This document shows positions 27,650 to 33,884 of a DNA stretch of 48,170 nucleotides, piece after piece. Both the position numbers and the translations under genes were made by a program. The stretch covers positions 1-48,170 of the IMG/VR virus record IMGVR_UViG_3300037247_000236. The stretch is one strand, 5' to 3'. Numbering within the stretch: the first letter of the stretch is position 1; the number at the start of each line of letters is the position of its first letter. Below the pieces are notes generated by a model. That model ran no database searches, was not told the DNA's origin, and saw only the letters and a list, made by a program, of their open reading frames with translations. Source of the DNA: a virus.

Positions 27650-27864
27650 CAGTCGCCCGTGGAGGTTGTATCAATCACGACTGGCTGGGCTTCCAAAGAA
27701 ATCAGCCGGGGAATCTTCAAGCCCGCAACCTTCACATCAGCAGACGCCTTCACTTCAAGCTCGATCGGCATACCGACGAGAATCACCTTGTACGTTCCCT
27801 GCCACGCACAGCCCGCAAACATCAACATCAAAAACGCCATCAAAATAACAATCAAATTCTTCAT
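27649..27864 (-). CDS. Small lipoprotein
   Basis: 71 residues, ATG at 27864 with AAAGGAAG upstream. The signal MKNLIVILMAFLMLMFAGC has an ideal lipobox (FAGC, C19), so the mature protein would be lipid-anchored. The mature part is about 52 residues, beta-like, with KASADVKVAGLKIP. It could be an Rz1-like outer spanin subunit or an envelope modifier, but it lacks the Pro-rich character of Rz1. Confidence 0.75.
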   Translation of the reverse strand: MKNLIVILMAFLMLMFAGCAWQGTYKVILVGMPIELEVKASADVKVAGLKIPRLISLEAQPVVIDTTSTGD

Positions 27865-27875
27865 GGTACTTCCTT

Positions 27876-28097
27876 TCATTTGGTATATTGAGACACAACT
27901 TGCCATCCCGCCGAGATTACTACGGTAATCGTGACGACGACGGCGTATATTTTAGCCTTCATCACGGCAACCTCTTTGCATGTATTGCCGACATCTTTGG
28001 TCATATCTTTGAGAAGTTTTTCATGTCGATTGAGCTTGTCCAGGACCAGCCTCTCGTAGGTGCTCCATCCGTTGCTGTTGCTGTCGTTTGGTGCCAT
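27876..28097 (-). CDS. XhlA-like membrane protein (holin-associated candidate)
   Basis: 73 residues. A charged amphipathic helix (ERLVLDKLNRHEKLLKDM) is followed by one C-terminal membrane span (IYAVVVTITVVISAGW). This is the layout of XhlA/hemolysin-accessory proteins, which act with holins in membrane disruption. Start chosen at the ATG at 28097; a TTG six bases earlier is possible. A promoter-like site lies just upstream. Confidence 0.6.
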   Translation of the reverse strand: MAPNDSNSNGWSTYERLVLDKLNRHEKLLKDMTKDVGNTCKEVAVMKAKIYAVVVTITVVISAGWQVVSQYTK

Positions 28098-28103
28098 GCT
28101 CAA

Positions 28104-28132
28104 AGTCTAGCACACTCAGTCCGGGACTGCCA
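28104..28132 (-). promoter_or_regulatory. Promoter with overlapping palindrome before the membrane gene group
   Basis: TGGCAG (28127-28132) and TAGACT (28104-28109) are separated by 17 bases on the minus strand. A 13-bp palindrome, CAGTCC-G-GGACTG (28117-28129), overlaps the -35 and spacer, where a repressor would block polymerase. It would drive the genes from 28097 to 22736. Consensus match is moderate. Confidence 0.4.
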
Positions 28133-28159
28133 GCATTATATTTTTTCGCCGCTCCGCCA

Positions 28160-28369
28160 TTATCCATCCAATCCGAGTGTGAGTTGTTCGATCCCTGCTT
28201 TCTCCAAGAGGGCTTGGGCTTGATCTGCCAGCCTAAGTTTTCCAGGATGCTTAGGGCAGTCAGGACAATGCCATGCTATTGCAGCATTTTTCAAAAACTC
28301 CACCATCTCCGGGATCGTGTCGGGGTCGGTGATGCCTGCGTCGATACATTTTTCGTAGTACACGTTCAT
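28160..28369 (-). CDS. Hypothetical protein, paralogue of the gene at 28907
   Basis: 69 residues with AGITDPD, PEMVEFLK and a C-terminal ADQAQALLEKAGIEQ. The gene at 28907-29161 has the matching segments AGITNPD, PEMVAFIK and EEAQALLEKAGV. Their upstream leaders also match, so this is a tandem gene duplication. The middle carries CPDCPKHPG, a possible metal site that the paralogue lacks. Function unknown. Confidence 0.65.
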   Translation of the reverse strand: MNVYYEKCIDAGITDPDTIPEMVEFLKNAAIAWHCPDCPKHPGKLRLADQAQALLEKAGIEQLTLGLDG

Positions 28370-28423
28370 TCTTTTTCTCCTATCACGCGAAGCTGCGAGG
28401 GGTCAAGTTTTAATACGGCGGGG

Positions 28424-28585
28424 TTAGAGGACGTTGCCTACCTTCAATTCTTTCATCATGCGAATACAATTCGCACAGGTTACCTTGTAGATATTATACG
28501 TACATTTAAGCACTGTTCTTGGGTTTGCAAACCATACCCCACATACAGTATGGCCCCGCTTCCAAAACAAGTGCCTTTTTGCCAT
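28424..28585 (-). CDS. 53-residue zinc-finger-like protein
   Basis: Starts at an ATG overlapping the previous stop (TAATGG). Basic protein with H12, C15 and, near the end, VTCANCIRM. This H/C...VTCxxC arrangement is common in tiny phage proteins and is shared with the 47-residue protein at 30194. Likely binds zinc; function unknown. Confidence 0.6.
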   Translation of the reverse strand: MAKRHLFWKRGHTVCGVWFANPRTVLKCTYNIYKVTCANCIRMMKELKVGNVL

Positions 28586-28848
28586 TAAGATTCCAGTCCT
28601 CTTTTATAAGTGGTTACCGCCCGTATCTGCATTTCTGCTACGTCGAGCATATCGAATTCGTCCATGTCGTAACGTGTATCAGAGCAATGATTCTTGAAAC
28701 ACGAAGTGAACACGTCCTGCGGAACGTCTCGCTGGATGTTCAACCCACAACAAATAAAACTATCGCCGTCGTCAGCTTGTATCTGACACATTGGCTCACA
28801 TTCGTCATCAAGGCCACGTAAACATTTTTCAGGTAAGTTTCTTGGCAT
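28585..28848 (-). CDS. Cysteine-rich small protein
   Basis: 87 residues with seven cysteines: KCLRG and ECEPMC, then ICCG, SCFKNHC. The rest is acidic (YDMDEFDMLDVAEM). The cysteines suggest metal binding in the cytoplasm. No signal peptide. No known family. Confidence 0.6.
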   Translation of the reverse strand: MPRNLPEKCLRGLDDECEPMCQIQADDGDSFICCGLNIQRDVPQDVFTSCFKNHCSDTRYDMDEFDMLDVAEMQIRAVTTYKRGLES

Positions 28849-28906
28849 TGTTAATCCTTAAAAAAGTATGCCCCTATTATCAATCCGAGTGTGAGTTGTT
28901 CGATAA

Positions 28907-29161
28907 TCATTTCACGCCTGCTTTCTCCAAGAGGGCTTGGGCTTCTTCGATATCTTTAGCGTCGAGCAGCCCATCCTTGGTCCATGCTGTCTTGCCCGCA
29001 CAATACTTTATAAACGCCACCATCTCAGGCCACGCCGCCAAGATTTTCGCCAGTTCGTCCGGGTTGGTGATGCCTGCGGTCGTAGCTGCTAAATAATACG
29101 GCGTCATTTTACAGATATTCTCGTAGGTGTTATTTATGGTGTCTGCATCAATTTCCATCAT
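28907..29161 (-). CDS. Hypothetical protein, paralogue of the gene at 28160
   Basis: 84 residues with AAGGAG upstream. It shares AGITxPD, PEMVxFxK and the C-terminal AQALLEKAG segment with the gene at 28160. The 5' leader (CCCC..GCAGCTTCGCGT before AGGAGAAAA) is also shared, so the duplication included regulatory DNA. Helical, no cysteine cluster. Function unknown. Confidence 0.65.
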   Translation of the reverse strand: MMEIDADTINNTYENICKMTPYYLAATTAGITNPDELAKILAAWPEMVAFIKYCAGKTAWTKDGLLDAKDIEEAQALLEKAGVK

Positions 29162-29195
29162 TTTCTCCTTGCAACGCGAAGCTGCCGGGGTTAAC

Positions 29196-29277
29196 TGTAG
29201 CGGGTGGGACTTGAACCCACACGTTCCGAAGACCAGGGTTTACAGCCCTGTGAGCCAGCCAGTTGCTCAACCGCTAC
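29196..29277 (-). tRNA. tRNA-Tyr: tRNA-Tyr (GUA)
   Basis: Seven-pair acceptor stem (GTAGCGG with CCGCTAC), anticodon stem CAGGG/CCCTG with loop CTGTAAA, long variable arm of 13 bases as expected for class II tyrosine tRNA, and T-stem GTGGG/CCCAC with loop TTCAAGT. Discriminator A. CCA is not encoded. Confidence 0.93.
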
Positions 29278-29283
29278 ATTCAT

Positions 29284-29356
29284 TACCTCGGGCGGGAGTC
29301 GAACCCGCAACACACGGATTTTAAGTCCGTTGACTCTGCCATTGGCCTACCGAGGC
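29284..29356 (-). tRNA. tRNA-Leu(UAA)-like: tRNA with Leu anticodon UAA but short variable loop
   Basis: Acceptor GCCTCGG/CCGAGGT, three-pair D-stem GGC/GTC, anticodon stem ACGGA/TCCGT with loop CTTAAAA, variable loop of only five bases (GTGTT), T-stem GCGGG/CCCGC. Bacterial leucine tRNAs normally have a long variable arm, so amino-acid identity is uncertain. Discriminator A; no encoded CCA. Confidence 0.85.
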
Positions 29357-29359
29357 TAT

Positions 29360-29432
29360 TACCCGAGGAGGGATTTGAACCCACACTGACCTGATCCTAA
29401 ATCAGGCGCCTCTGCCGTTGGGCTACTCGGGC
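29360..29432 (-). tRNA. tRNA-Leu(UAG)-like: tRNA with Leu anticodon UAG but short variable loop
   Basis: Acceptor GCCCGAG/CTCGGGT, D-stem GCC/GGC, anticodon stem CCTGA/TCAGG with loop TTTAGGA, variable loop of five bases (TCAGT). T-stem GTGGG/CCCTC has one T-T mismatch. Like its neighbour it lacks the long arm of leucine tRNAs. The two genes are four bases apart and look like diverged copies. Confidence 0.82.
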
Positions 29433-29454
29433 GTTAAGTTTTCAATCGGCGAGG

Positions 29455-29661
29455 TTATTGCTTGTCACGGCACCCCCTAAGTATGGCGACAGCGGCACTT
29501 ATTGAGTCGTGTACAAGTCCCTCGCTGTCATAGTCACAGTTAGGATTGGATTTTAATGCCGTCGCAATATGAATCGCTGCGTATTCTAATTTGGTGAGAC
29601 CGCTATACTGTTGTCCGTTCGTTGCAAAAGCATCGTCGAACATCCAAGGTTCAATACTCAT
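29455..29661 (-). CDS. Hypothetical phage protein, 68 residues
   Basis: ATG preceded by AAAGGAAAAA. The segment GLTKLEYAAIHIATAL is a common element of small phage proteins of unknown function. One CxxxC-free helical domain with single cysteines. First gene upstream of the tRNA cluster. Confidence 0.7.
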   Translation of the reverse strand: MSIEPWMFDDAFATNGQQYSGLTKLEYAAIHIATALKSNPNCDYDSEGLVHDSISAAVAILRGCRDKQ

Positions 29662-29707
29662 TGTTTTTCCTTTCTACGTCCGATAGTCGAATAGGACAGA
29701 AGATGTC

Positions 29708-29926
29708 TTATCGGGCGTACGGTTTCCAATACGTCATCATTGATTCTTGGTGGGCGGTCTGGCCTTCCTGATAAAACGCATTACCCGCATTCGGCAATGT
29801 GTTTATCCAATACAACGATGCTGAATGGGCATCCGTAATTCTACGAACCAATATCGATACTTCGTCATCCATCACGATCATTTCATGCATGTGTGGTGGC
29901 AATAACACAACTGGTAGTCGTTTCAT
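29708..29926 (-). CDS. Hypothetical protein, 72 residues
   Basis: Starts at the ATG at 29926 preceded by GGAGGGATGAT. The sequence VVLLPPHMHEMIVMDDEV has a His-rich start, then a region of alternating charged and aromatic residues (ASLYWINTL). No known family. Confidence 0.65.
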   Translation of the reverse strand: MKRLPVVLLPPHMHEMIVMDDEVSILVRRITDAHSASLYWINTLPNAGNAFYQEGQTAHQESMMTYWKPYAR

Positions 29927-29927
29927 A

Positions 29928-30197
29928 TCATCCCTCCGCCTTTGCGAGTTCGTCGATAGTCGCCCATAGCTCGCTATGTAATTCCAAAATAGGGTCAGGC
30001 CACTCAAGGCTTTTAACGTCACATTGTTTAAGGCGTTCACGTATTTGCTTCACCTTCGCCATCGCGTTCATGGTGGCGGCGATTCGCTTGAGGTAACGCA
30101 CTTCATCCTTTGCGGGATTGAAGATAGATATTATCACGCCTTCATCATCAGATTGTAATGTCACCCTGTCGGTGCCAACTACCGTCCATTCACTCAT
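29928..30197 (-). CDS. Hypothetical helical protein, 89 residues
   Basis: The ATG at 30197 overlaps the stop of the gene at 30194. A beta-like N-terminal part (RVTLQSDDEGVIISIF) is followed by a long helical part (MNAMAKVKQIRERLKQ). No cysteine cluster or membrane span. Function unknown. Confidence 0.65.
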   Translation of the reverse strand: MSEWTVVGTDRVTLQSDDEGVIISIFNPAKDEVRYLKRIAATMNAMAKVKQIRERLKQCDVKSLEWPDPILELHSELWATIDELAKAEG

Positions 30198-30337
30198 CGT
30201 TTTCCTCGCTTTTTTAAGCAGTGTTTGCAGGTGACGTTTTTCCAGAGGTGGCTGGATTTGTAAAACCAACCCACTAAGCCGCAAGAATAAACATGGCACC
30301 ATCTATAGTAGTGCAGTGTTTGTTTATGCACCTTCAT
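30194..30337 (-). CDS. 47-residue basic zinc-finger-like protein
   Basis: ATG at 30337 preceded by GAGGAGC. Basic protein with WCHVYSCG and a C-terminal VTCKHCLKKR. It has the same H/C...VTCxxC layout as the 53-residue protein at 28424, so they are likely related. Probably binds zinc and perhaps nucleic acid. Confidence 0.6.
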   Translation of the reverse strand: MKVHKQTLHYYRWCHVYSCGLVGWFYKSSHLWKNVTCKHCLKKRGKR

Positions 30338-30351
30338 CGCTGCTCCTCGGG

Positions 30352-30534
30352 TTAGGGGTTGCACTCGGATTCTTTAATCCATGTTCGCCCGCATGTTTTA
30401 CAGATATAGTATGGTGGACCGCTTTCGCCTGCGTCAATATCCGGCAGCTCTGTATCAAACTCGCCGTGAAACAATCGACACCAAACAGCTTTCACGAAAA
30501 GAACCACTCTTTCGATTATCGTATAATCACCCAT
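30352..30534 (-). CDS. 60-residue protein with C-terminal CxxC
   Basis: Start chosen at the ATG at 30534, just after a leader repeat ending AAAGGAAAAAAG. The N-terminus is amphipathic (IIERVVLFVKAVW), possibly membrane-associated. The C-terminal part has YICKTCGRTWIKESEC. Function unknown. Confidence 0.6.
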   Translation of the reverse strand: MGDYTIIERVVLFVKAVWCRLFHGEFDTELPDIDAGESGPPYYICKTCGRTWIKESECNP

Positions 30535-30539
30535 CTTTT

Positions 30540-30575
30540 TTCCTTTCAATGCAACTAACCAATGTTCTAGGACGT
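30540..30575 (-). repeat. Repeated 5' leader, copy 1
   Basis: On the minus strand the segment AACGTCCTAGAACATTGGTT then TTGCATT and GAAAGGA lies just before the gene at 30534. A nearly identical segment lies before the gene at 30808. It ends in the ribosome site, so it may be a shared promoter, operator or mRNA leader. Confidence 0.6.
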
Positions 30576-30808
30576 TAAGCTGTCCGGCGGCCTTCCGGCA
30601 ATACATCGGGAAGTAAAATCTCAGGTAAGTCGCCATCAAACTGAGTGCCTTCTGCTACAGCCATAATCCCCTCGGGCTGACATTCCGTCATATCGTGCTC
30701 CGGGTTCTCTTTTGTTAGTTGGGCTTTCCATCGATCATGGGCATGGTTAAAACTCTCCGCGATCACCCATTTGATGTCACCGTCAAACTTTACTTGGTAT
30801 AAATTCAT
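30575..30808 (-). CDS. Hypothetical protein, 77 residues
   Basis: Start at the ATG at 30808 preceded by AAAGGAAAACGA from the second leader repeat. The N-terminal strand-helix pattern YQVKFDGDIKWVIAESFNHA resembles small alpha-beta domains. The C-terminus is Leu/Pro-rich and acidic. No family assigned. Confidence 0.6.
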   Translation of the reverse strand: MNLYQVKFDGDIKWVIAESFNHAHDRWKAQLTKENPEHDMTECQPEGIMAVAEGTQFDGDLPEILLPDVLPEGRRTA

Positions 30809-31028
30809 TCGTTTTCCTTTCTGAATGCAACATAACCAATGTTCTGGGACGTTGGTCTGACTCTGTAACATTATGTTCAAAAAACTTGCAATCGTTTTTC
30901 GGGTTCGCACTTGTAATACACCGCTCGCCCACAAATTCTATGTTAAGGCATATATAGCCAGTATCTTCGCCCGCTCTCGTCCTTTGCACGTGAGCACACG
31001 TCATACATTGTTCGGAAAAAATTGACAT
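30783..31028 (-). CDS. Cysteine-rich protein overlapping the second leader repeat
   Basis: 81 residues, GGAGATGAG before the ATG. The N-terminal 52 residues hold C8-x2-C11 and later C27, C37 and C47 (DCKFFEH), likely a zinc site. The last 25 codons run through the leader repeat and the start of the next gene, so this tail may have been acquired when the repeat was inserted or copied. Confidence 0.55.
   Translation of the reverse strand: MSIFSEQCMTCAHVQRTRAGEDTGYICLNIEFVGERCITSANPKNDCKFFEHNVTESDQRPRTLVMLHSERKTNEFIPSKV
30815..30856 (-). repeat. Repeated 5' leader, copy 2
   Basis: Minus-strand AACGTCCCAGAACATTGGTT followed by TTGCATT and AAAGGAAAA, matching copy 1 at 30540-30575 with a few changes. 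It precedes the gene at 30808 and lies inside the coding sequence of the gene at 30783. Confidence 0.6.
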
Positions 31029-31029
31029 C

Positions 31030-31341
31030 TCATCTCCAAATTATAGCTACATCTCTCATATCCACATCGCCATCGCCGTCTACATCGTACGCCAAATGTT
31101 TCGGGTCCATGTCGCATACCCAGTAAACTTCTATCGCTTCACCCGGCGTGTATTCGTCCGCTGAGGCAGTATCCCACCGCTGCGGATCGCTGGCACGCCA
31201 GGCTGAGGATGGATCACCTATGTACCATTTCAAGCAGCCGTGGTACGGGCCGTGGATCGCATCGATGATTCCAGTAGCTAAAGGCGGTTGCGGCGTTGCA
31301 GCACAACTCGCCAGTAGTAATAGACACGCGAAGTGTTTCAT
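31030..31341 (-). CDS. Lipoprotein with C-terminal dockerin-type calcium loop
   Basis: 103 residues, ATG after GAAGGTGAT. Signal peptide MKHFACLLLLASC with lipobox LASC (C13), so it should be lipid-anchored. The C-terminus DVDGDGDVDMRDVAIIW (86-102) is a near-perfect single dockerin/EF-type loop: D86, D88, D90, G91, D94 and D97. Normal dockerins carry two such loops, which bind cohesins. Here only one is present, at the very end. A role in docking to a surface protein or in envelope change is inferred. Confidence 0.8.
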   Translation of the reverse strand: MKHFACLLLLASCAATPQPPLATGIIDAIHGPYHGCLKWYIGDPSSAWRASDPQRWDTASADEYTPGEAIEVYWVCDMDPKHLAYDVDGDGDVDMRDVAIIWR

Positions 31342-31363
31342 ATCACCTTCTCTATCTCGGACG

Positions 31364-31612
31364 TTACTTTTCCCACCATTCGATCGGGTTCACTTCTACG
31401 CGGCAAACGGGTTCGTCATCTGTAACCAGGCGAAAGGCATACGTGCTCAAACTAAAGGCGTTCCAATTAGAGCCGTCTGCTTCGTCGCTAACAATCTGCT
31501 TTTTAACAAACACATAGCCTGGACATCTCATAATTCCAAAAGCATCATTTTGCGACAGCCCGCTAAACATCAATGTTCCGCTACCAGGCTTCTCAATCTT
31601 TTTCGTGTTCAT
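31364..31612 (-). CDS. Hypothetical protein, 82 residues
   Basis: Soluble alpha-beta protein with GTLMFSGLSQNDAFGIM, a middle VFVKKQIVSDEA and a C-terminal VNPIEWWEK. Two isolated cysteines. No signal peptide or family recognised. Confidence 0.6.
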   Translation of the reverse strand: MNTKKIEKPGSGTLMFSGLSQNDAFGIMRCPGYVFVKKQIVSDEADGSNWNAFSLSTYAFRLVTDDEPVCRVEVNPIEWWEK

Positions 31613-31613
31613 C

Positions 31614-31853
31614 CTACTCCACCGCCTCGTAACGCACCTCGACCTTGTAGATGCGGACGGGGGTGTCGGGTTTGAAAAGCAGAGAACGGAAGCCCTCTAC
31701 ATGCGACCCATCACTACAGTGTGCATAGCCTACACTTGTCTTGTAGAATTCTGGGAGCTTGTGATCTATTCTCGAAAACCAATCGTCCGGCTCCAAATCT
31801 CCATACGTCAACTGCTTCGCTTCGGTCAGCGATTTAACTGGTACTAAGTTCAT
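31614..31853 (-). CDS. Hypothetical protein, related to the gene at 34824
   Basis: 79 residues, ATG at 31853 after AAAGGACC. It shares the order Y-G-D-L...D-W/Y-F, a central Y-A/T-x-L/H segment and the closing PV-R/T-IYKVEV with the protein at 34824 (PVTLYDVQI). The two are likely paralogues of a small beta-rich fold. Function unknown. Confidence 0.6.
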   Translation of the reverse strand: MNLVPVKSLTEAKQLTYGDLEPDDWFSRIDHKLPEFYKTSVGYAHCSDGSHVEGFRSLLFKPDTPVRIYKVEVRYEAVE

Positions 31854-32370
31854 TGTTGGTCCTTTCTTTGTCCAATTCCTTCGCGGCGTGCAGGATCGCA
31901 ACGTCGCCCTCGCGTTCAACTTGGCCCGCGTACTGTTTGCGGGCAATATCCAGCAACCCGTCAGGTATCCGTCCAGCCATGCCCTCGACGTACAGGAACA
32001 CGTAGTACGTGCCATTCATCGACTTCAACCATTCCGGCTTATCTTCTGACCACTCATCGTACAGCGAACGCAAACACTCGCTCATGCCCGGCTTGCAATT
32101 ATGCCACTGGTTTATCAGAGCACCCGCACTCGGAAGGTTGCCAGCGTCGGCCAGATAATCCCCACAGCGTTTCTGATACTTCTTTGCGTACGCCAGTAGT
32201 TCGTAAGGTTGAACGCCCAAATCGTTGAACGCTTTGTGCCAGCGACGGCACTGACCTTTGAGTTGGGCCGTATTGAGTTGCGGCCAGATTTCGATCATGG
32301 CATCCCAGAGCAGGTCGGGTTTAACCTTCCGCTTTTTCTTTTTATCCGGCTTGCCGTCGAAAAGATTCAC
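31834..32370 (-). CDS. Hypothetical protein, possible replication accessory
   Basis: 178 residues. Basic N-terminus (KPDKKKKRKVKP), then a helical domain with CRRWHKAFNDLGVQPYELL and LPSAGALINQWHNC. The last pattern recalls the end of phage replisome-organiser proteins, but the match is loose. The C-terminus is charged. It overlaps the downstream gene by 20 bases. The replication role is a guess. Confidence 0.6.
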   Translation of the reverse strand: MNLFDGKPDKKKKRKVKPDLLWDAMIEIWPQLNTAQLKGQCRRWHKAFNDLGVQPYELLAYAKKYQKRCGDYLADAGNLPSAGALINQWHNCKPGMSECLRSLYDEWSEDKPEWLKSMNGTYYVFLYVEGMAGRIPDGLLDIARKQYAGQVEREGDVAILHAAKELDKERTNNELSTS

Positions 32371-32373
32371 CCG

Positions 32374-32652
32374 TCAAGCTCCTTCTGGGCCGGGCTGCGT
32401 TCCTTCTTCTTGGTTTCCTTCTTGGCCATTTTCATCTTCCTTGATTCCAAATAATCGTTCGTATAATCCCTCGATAAAAATTATGTCTTTAGTCTCGTAA
32501 TTCGGGTACTTCATGTCCCTCAGAACTAAGATTCTAACGAAAGTGGGTTCATCCACGATTTCCTTCGGATGTTCTTTCGCTAACAACGCATATATGTGCC
32601 AAACTTTCCACTGTACGATCAAACAGCGTTTGATATAGTGATCGTTTATCAT
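32374..32652 (-). CDS. Hypothetical protein, 92 residues
   Basis: Start at the ATG at 32652 with AAAGGATTACTC upstream; the longer frame would run through a tRNA gene and is rejected. Helical N-terminal domain (IVQWKVWHIYALLAKEH) and an acidic, Gly/Gln-rich tail (DENGQEGNQEEGTQPG) likely disordered. It lies just downstream of tRNA-Asn. Function unknown. Confidence 0.6.
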   Translation of the reverse strand: MINDHYIKRCLIVQWKVWHIYALLAKEHPKEIVDEPTFVRILVLRDMKYPNYETKDIIFIEGLYERLFGIKEDENGQEGNQEEGTQPGPEGA

Positions 32653-32693
32653 GAGTAATCCTTTACTGTGTGACATATCATCTTCGGTTTCAA

Positions 32694-32765
32694 CTCTCCC
32701 CGTAGGACTCGAACCTACCCCCAACGGCTTAACAGGCCGTCGCTCTGCCACTGAGCTAGAGGAGA
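32694..32765 (-). tRNA. tRNA-Asn: tRNA-Asn (GUU)
   Basis: Acceptor TCTCCTC/GGGGAGA, D-stem GCTC/GAGC, anticodon stem ACGGC/GCCGT with loop CTGTTAA, five-base variable loop, T-stem GTAGG/CCTAC with loop TTCGAGT. Discriminator G; no encoded CCA. All stems pair well. Confidence 0.95.
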
Positions 32766-32784
32766 AATACATCGTTACTCAGGG

Positions 32785-33213
32785 TCAGGCTTGGGTCAGG
32801 GTTCTGTCGGTGATTGCCCCATCCGCTGATTGTGGGTCATTGAGCAACTGTTCTTTATCCGAAGCAGGGTTCCGCATCTTCAACAAAGAAGTAACCACCG
32901 CACGGAAAATATAATCTTTCGATTGCTGCTCTTTCGGTAACTCGTGAAACGGAACCATACACGGATGCTCTTTTTTCTCTGAATCTTTAACCGGACCAAG
33001 CTTCCACCCGTCAGATAACTTTTCATCCATCCACGATTCGTGAAATTCTTCGACGCTTCGTTCCTTTGCAACGTGGAAATTAACGCCCAACACCGCACTA
33101 TCTTTCTGCCAAATTTCGGCATCCTCCCACGCAAGCCGTGAGTCATCGCCAATGGATATGCAATAGGCTCGATTTACTTCATGTGCAACTTTTGCGATTT
33201 GTTCAGGTGTCAT
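32785..33213 (-). CDS. RyR-domain protein
   Basis: 142 residues. The order IAKVAHEVNRAYC (6-18), WEDAEIWQKDSAVLGVNFH (29-47), HESWMDEKLSDGWKLGPVKD (58-77), KEHPCMVPFHELP (81-93) and KDYIFRAVV (99-107) is the RyR repeat fold, known in ryanodine receptors and in many bacterial and phage proteins. In prokaryotes some RyR proteins recognise nucleotide-like ligands or sit in defence loci, so this could sense or bind a signal molecule. That role is inferred. Preceded by a terminator. Confidence 0.85.
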   Translation of the reverse strand: MTPEQIAKVAHEVNRAYCISIGDDSRLAWEDAEIWQKDSAVLGVNFHVAKERSVEEFHESWMDEKLSDGWKLGPVKDSEKKEHPCMVPFHELPKEQQSKDYIFRAVVTSLLKMRNPASDKEQLLNDPQSADGAITDRTLTQA

Positions 33214-33239
33214 GGTATGTCTTCTCCTTGGGTTGTATT

Positions 33240-33307
33240 CAAAAAACCGCGTCGCACCGTAGCCGCCACGCAGCGGCCATATTTACGGGAAACGGGATGC
33301 GACGCGG
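33240..33307 (-). terminator. Rho-independent terminator in the leftward arm
   Basis: CCGCGTCGCA (33247-33256) pairs perfectly with TGCGACGCGG (33298-33307). On the minus strand the stem is followed by TTTTTT. A smaller internal hairpin GCCGC/GCGGC fills the loop. It ends the unit containing 33320-33604, so genes from 33213 downstream need read-through or their own promoter. Confidence 0.75.
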
Positions 33308-33319
33308 CTAGGATATTTG

Positions 33320-33604
33320 TTATTTTGGCGTCGCGTCGGCGACACACTCGACCGGCTCTTTTGCAGGCGGTTTCCGCTCCGTAGCTTTTTCGTGCTTGCT
33401 GAGGTTGGGACGATTGATCCCTTTGTGGACGAATCCCTCCAGCCGCTTGATCGCTTTCGGGCATAAGTCAGCGGTGCCAAGCGGGACAGCGGTGTTAAAG
33501 ACGAGTTCGCCGTTGTCGTCGATTTCAGTTAATACAATTGAATACTTTTTCACTTCTCTGACTGTGCCAAACACGTCACAGTACGTTACCGGTTTTGTTG
33601 CCAT
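33320..33604 (-). CDS. Hypothetical protein, 94 residues
   Basis: N-terminal beta-like domain (VFGTVREVKKYSIVLTEID) then a Lys/Pro/Glu-rich, probably flexible tail (ATERKPPAKEPVE). No cysteine pair or signal. It is followed by a strong terminator. Family unknown. Confidence 0.65.
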   Translation of the reverse strand: MATKPVTYCDVFGTVREVKKYSIVLTEIDDNGELVFNTAVPLGTADLCPKAIKRLEGFVHKGINRPNLSKHEKATERKPPAKEPVECVADATPK

Positions 33605-33884
33605 TGGTTTGTATCTCCTTCTTGTTTCTGGGTAAGAGTTTCATATGCACGTTCAGCGTGGAGTCCATGACTAAAAAACTCCCTTGCATTCTGTCCATTG
33701 TCCATGTCTCGCCGCTAACCGGGCCGATAGTCAGCGTGTTGCCGACTGGGATATTCACTTCCTCTTGGTGATCCTCGAAATCAAGCACGTATGAATCGCC
33801 TTTGACACGTTTCATAATGATTTTCTCACCATTCAAAATGCTGATCCGCAACGATCGACCCTCCGCAACGCGAATGCTATACAC
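33576..33884 (-). CDS. Hypothetical beta-rich protein; start uncertain
   Basis: About 102 residues from a GTG at 33884, which overlaps the upstream stop by eight bases and has AAGGA 11 bases before it. An ATG at 33929 is the alternative. Strand-rich sequence with SLRISILNGEKIIMKRVKG, NTLTIGPVSGETW and STLNVHMKLLPR. Function unknown. Confidence 0.55.
   Translation of the reverse strand: MYSIRVAEGRSLRISILNGEKIIMKRVKGDSYVLDFEDHQEEVNIPVGNTLTIGPVSGETWTMDRMQGSFLVMDSTLNVHMKLLPRNKKEIQTNGNKTGNVL

Noticed and set aside
29127-29389. Plus-strand frames across the tRNA cluster (with phrases like WDLNPHVPKTR)
   Set aside because: These are translations of the antisense of tRNA genes, a common false call.
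32374-32772. Extended version of the gene at 32374 beginning inside tRNA-Asn
   Set aside because: The extra 40 codons are the tRNA read through; a proper ribosome site precedes the ATG at 32652.
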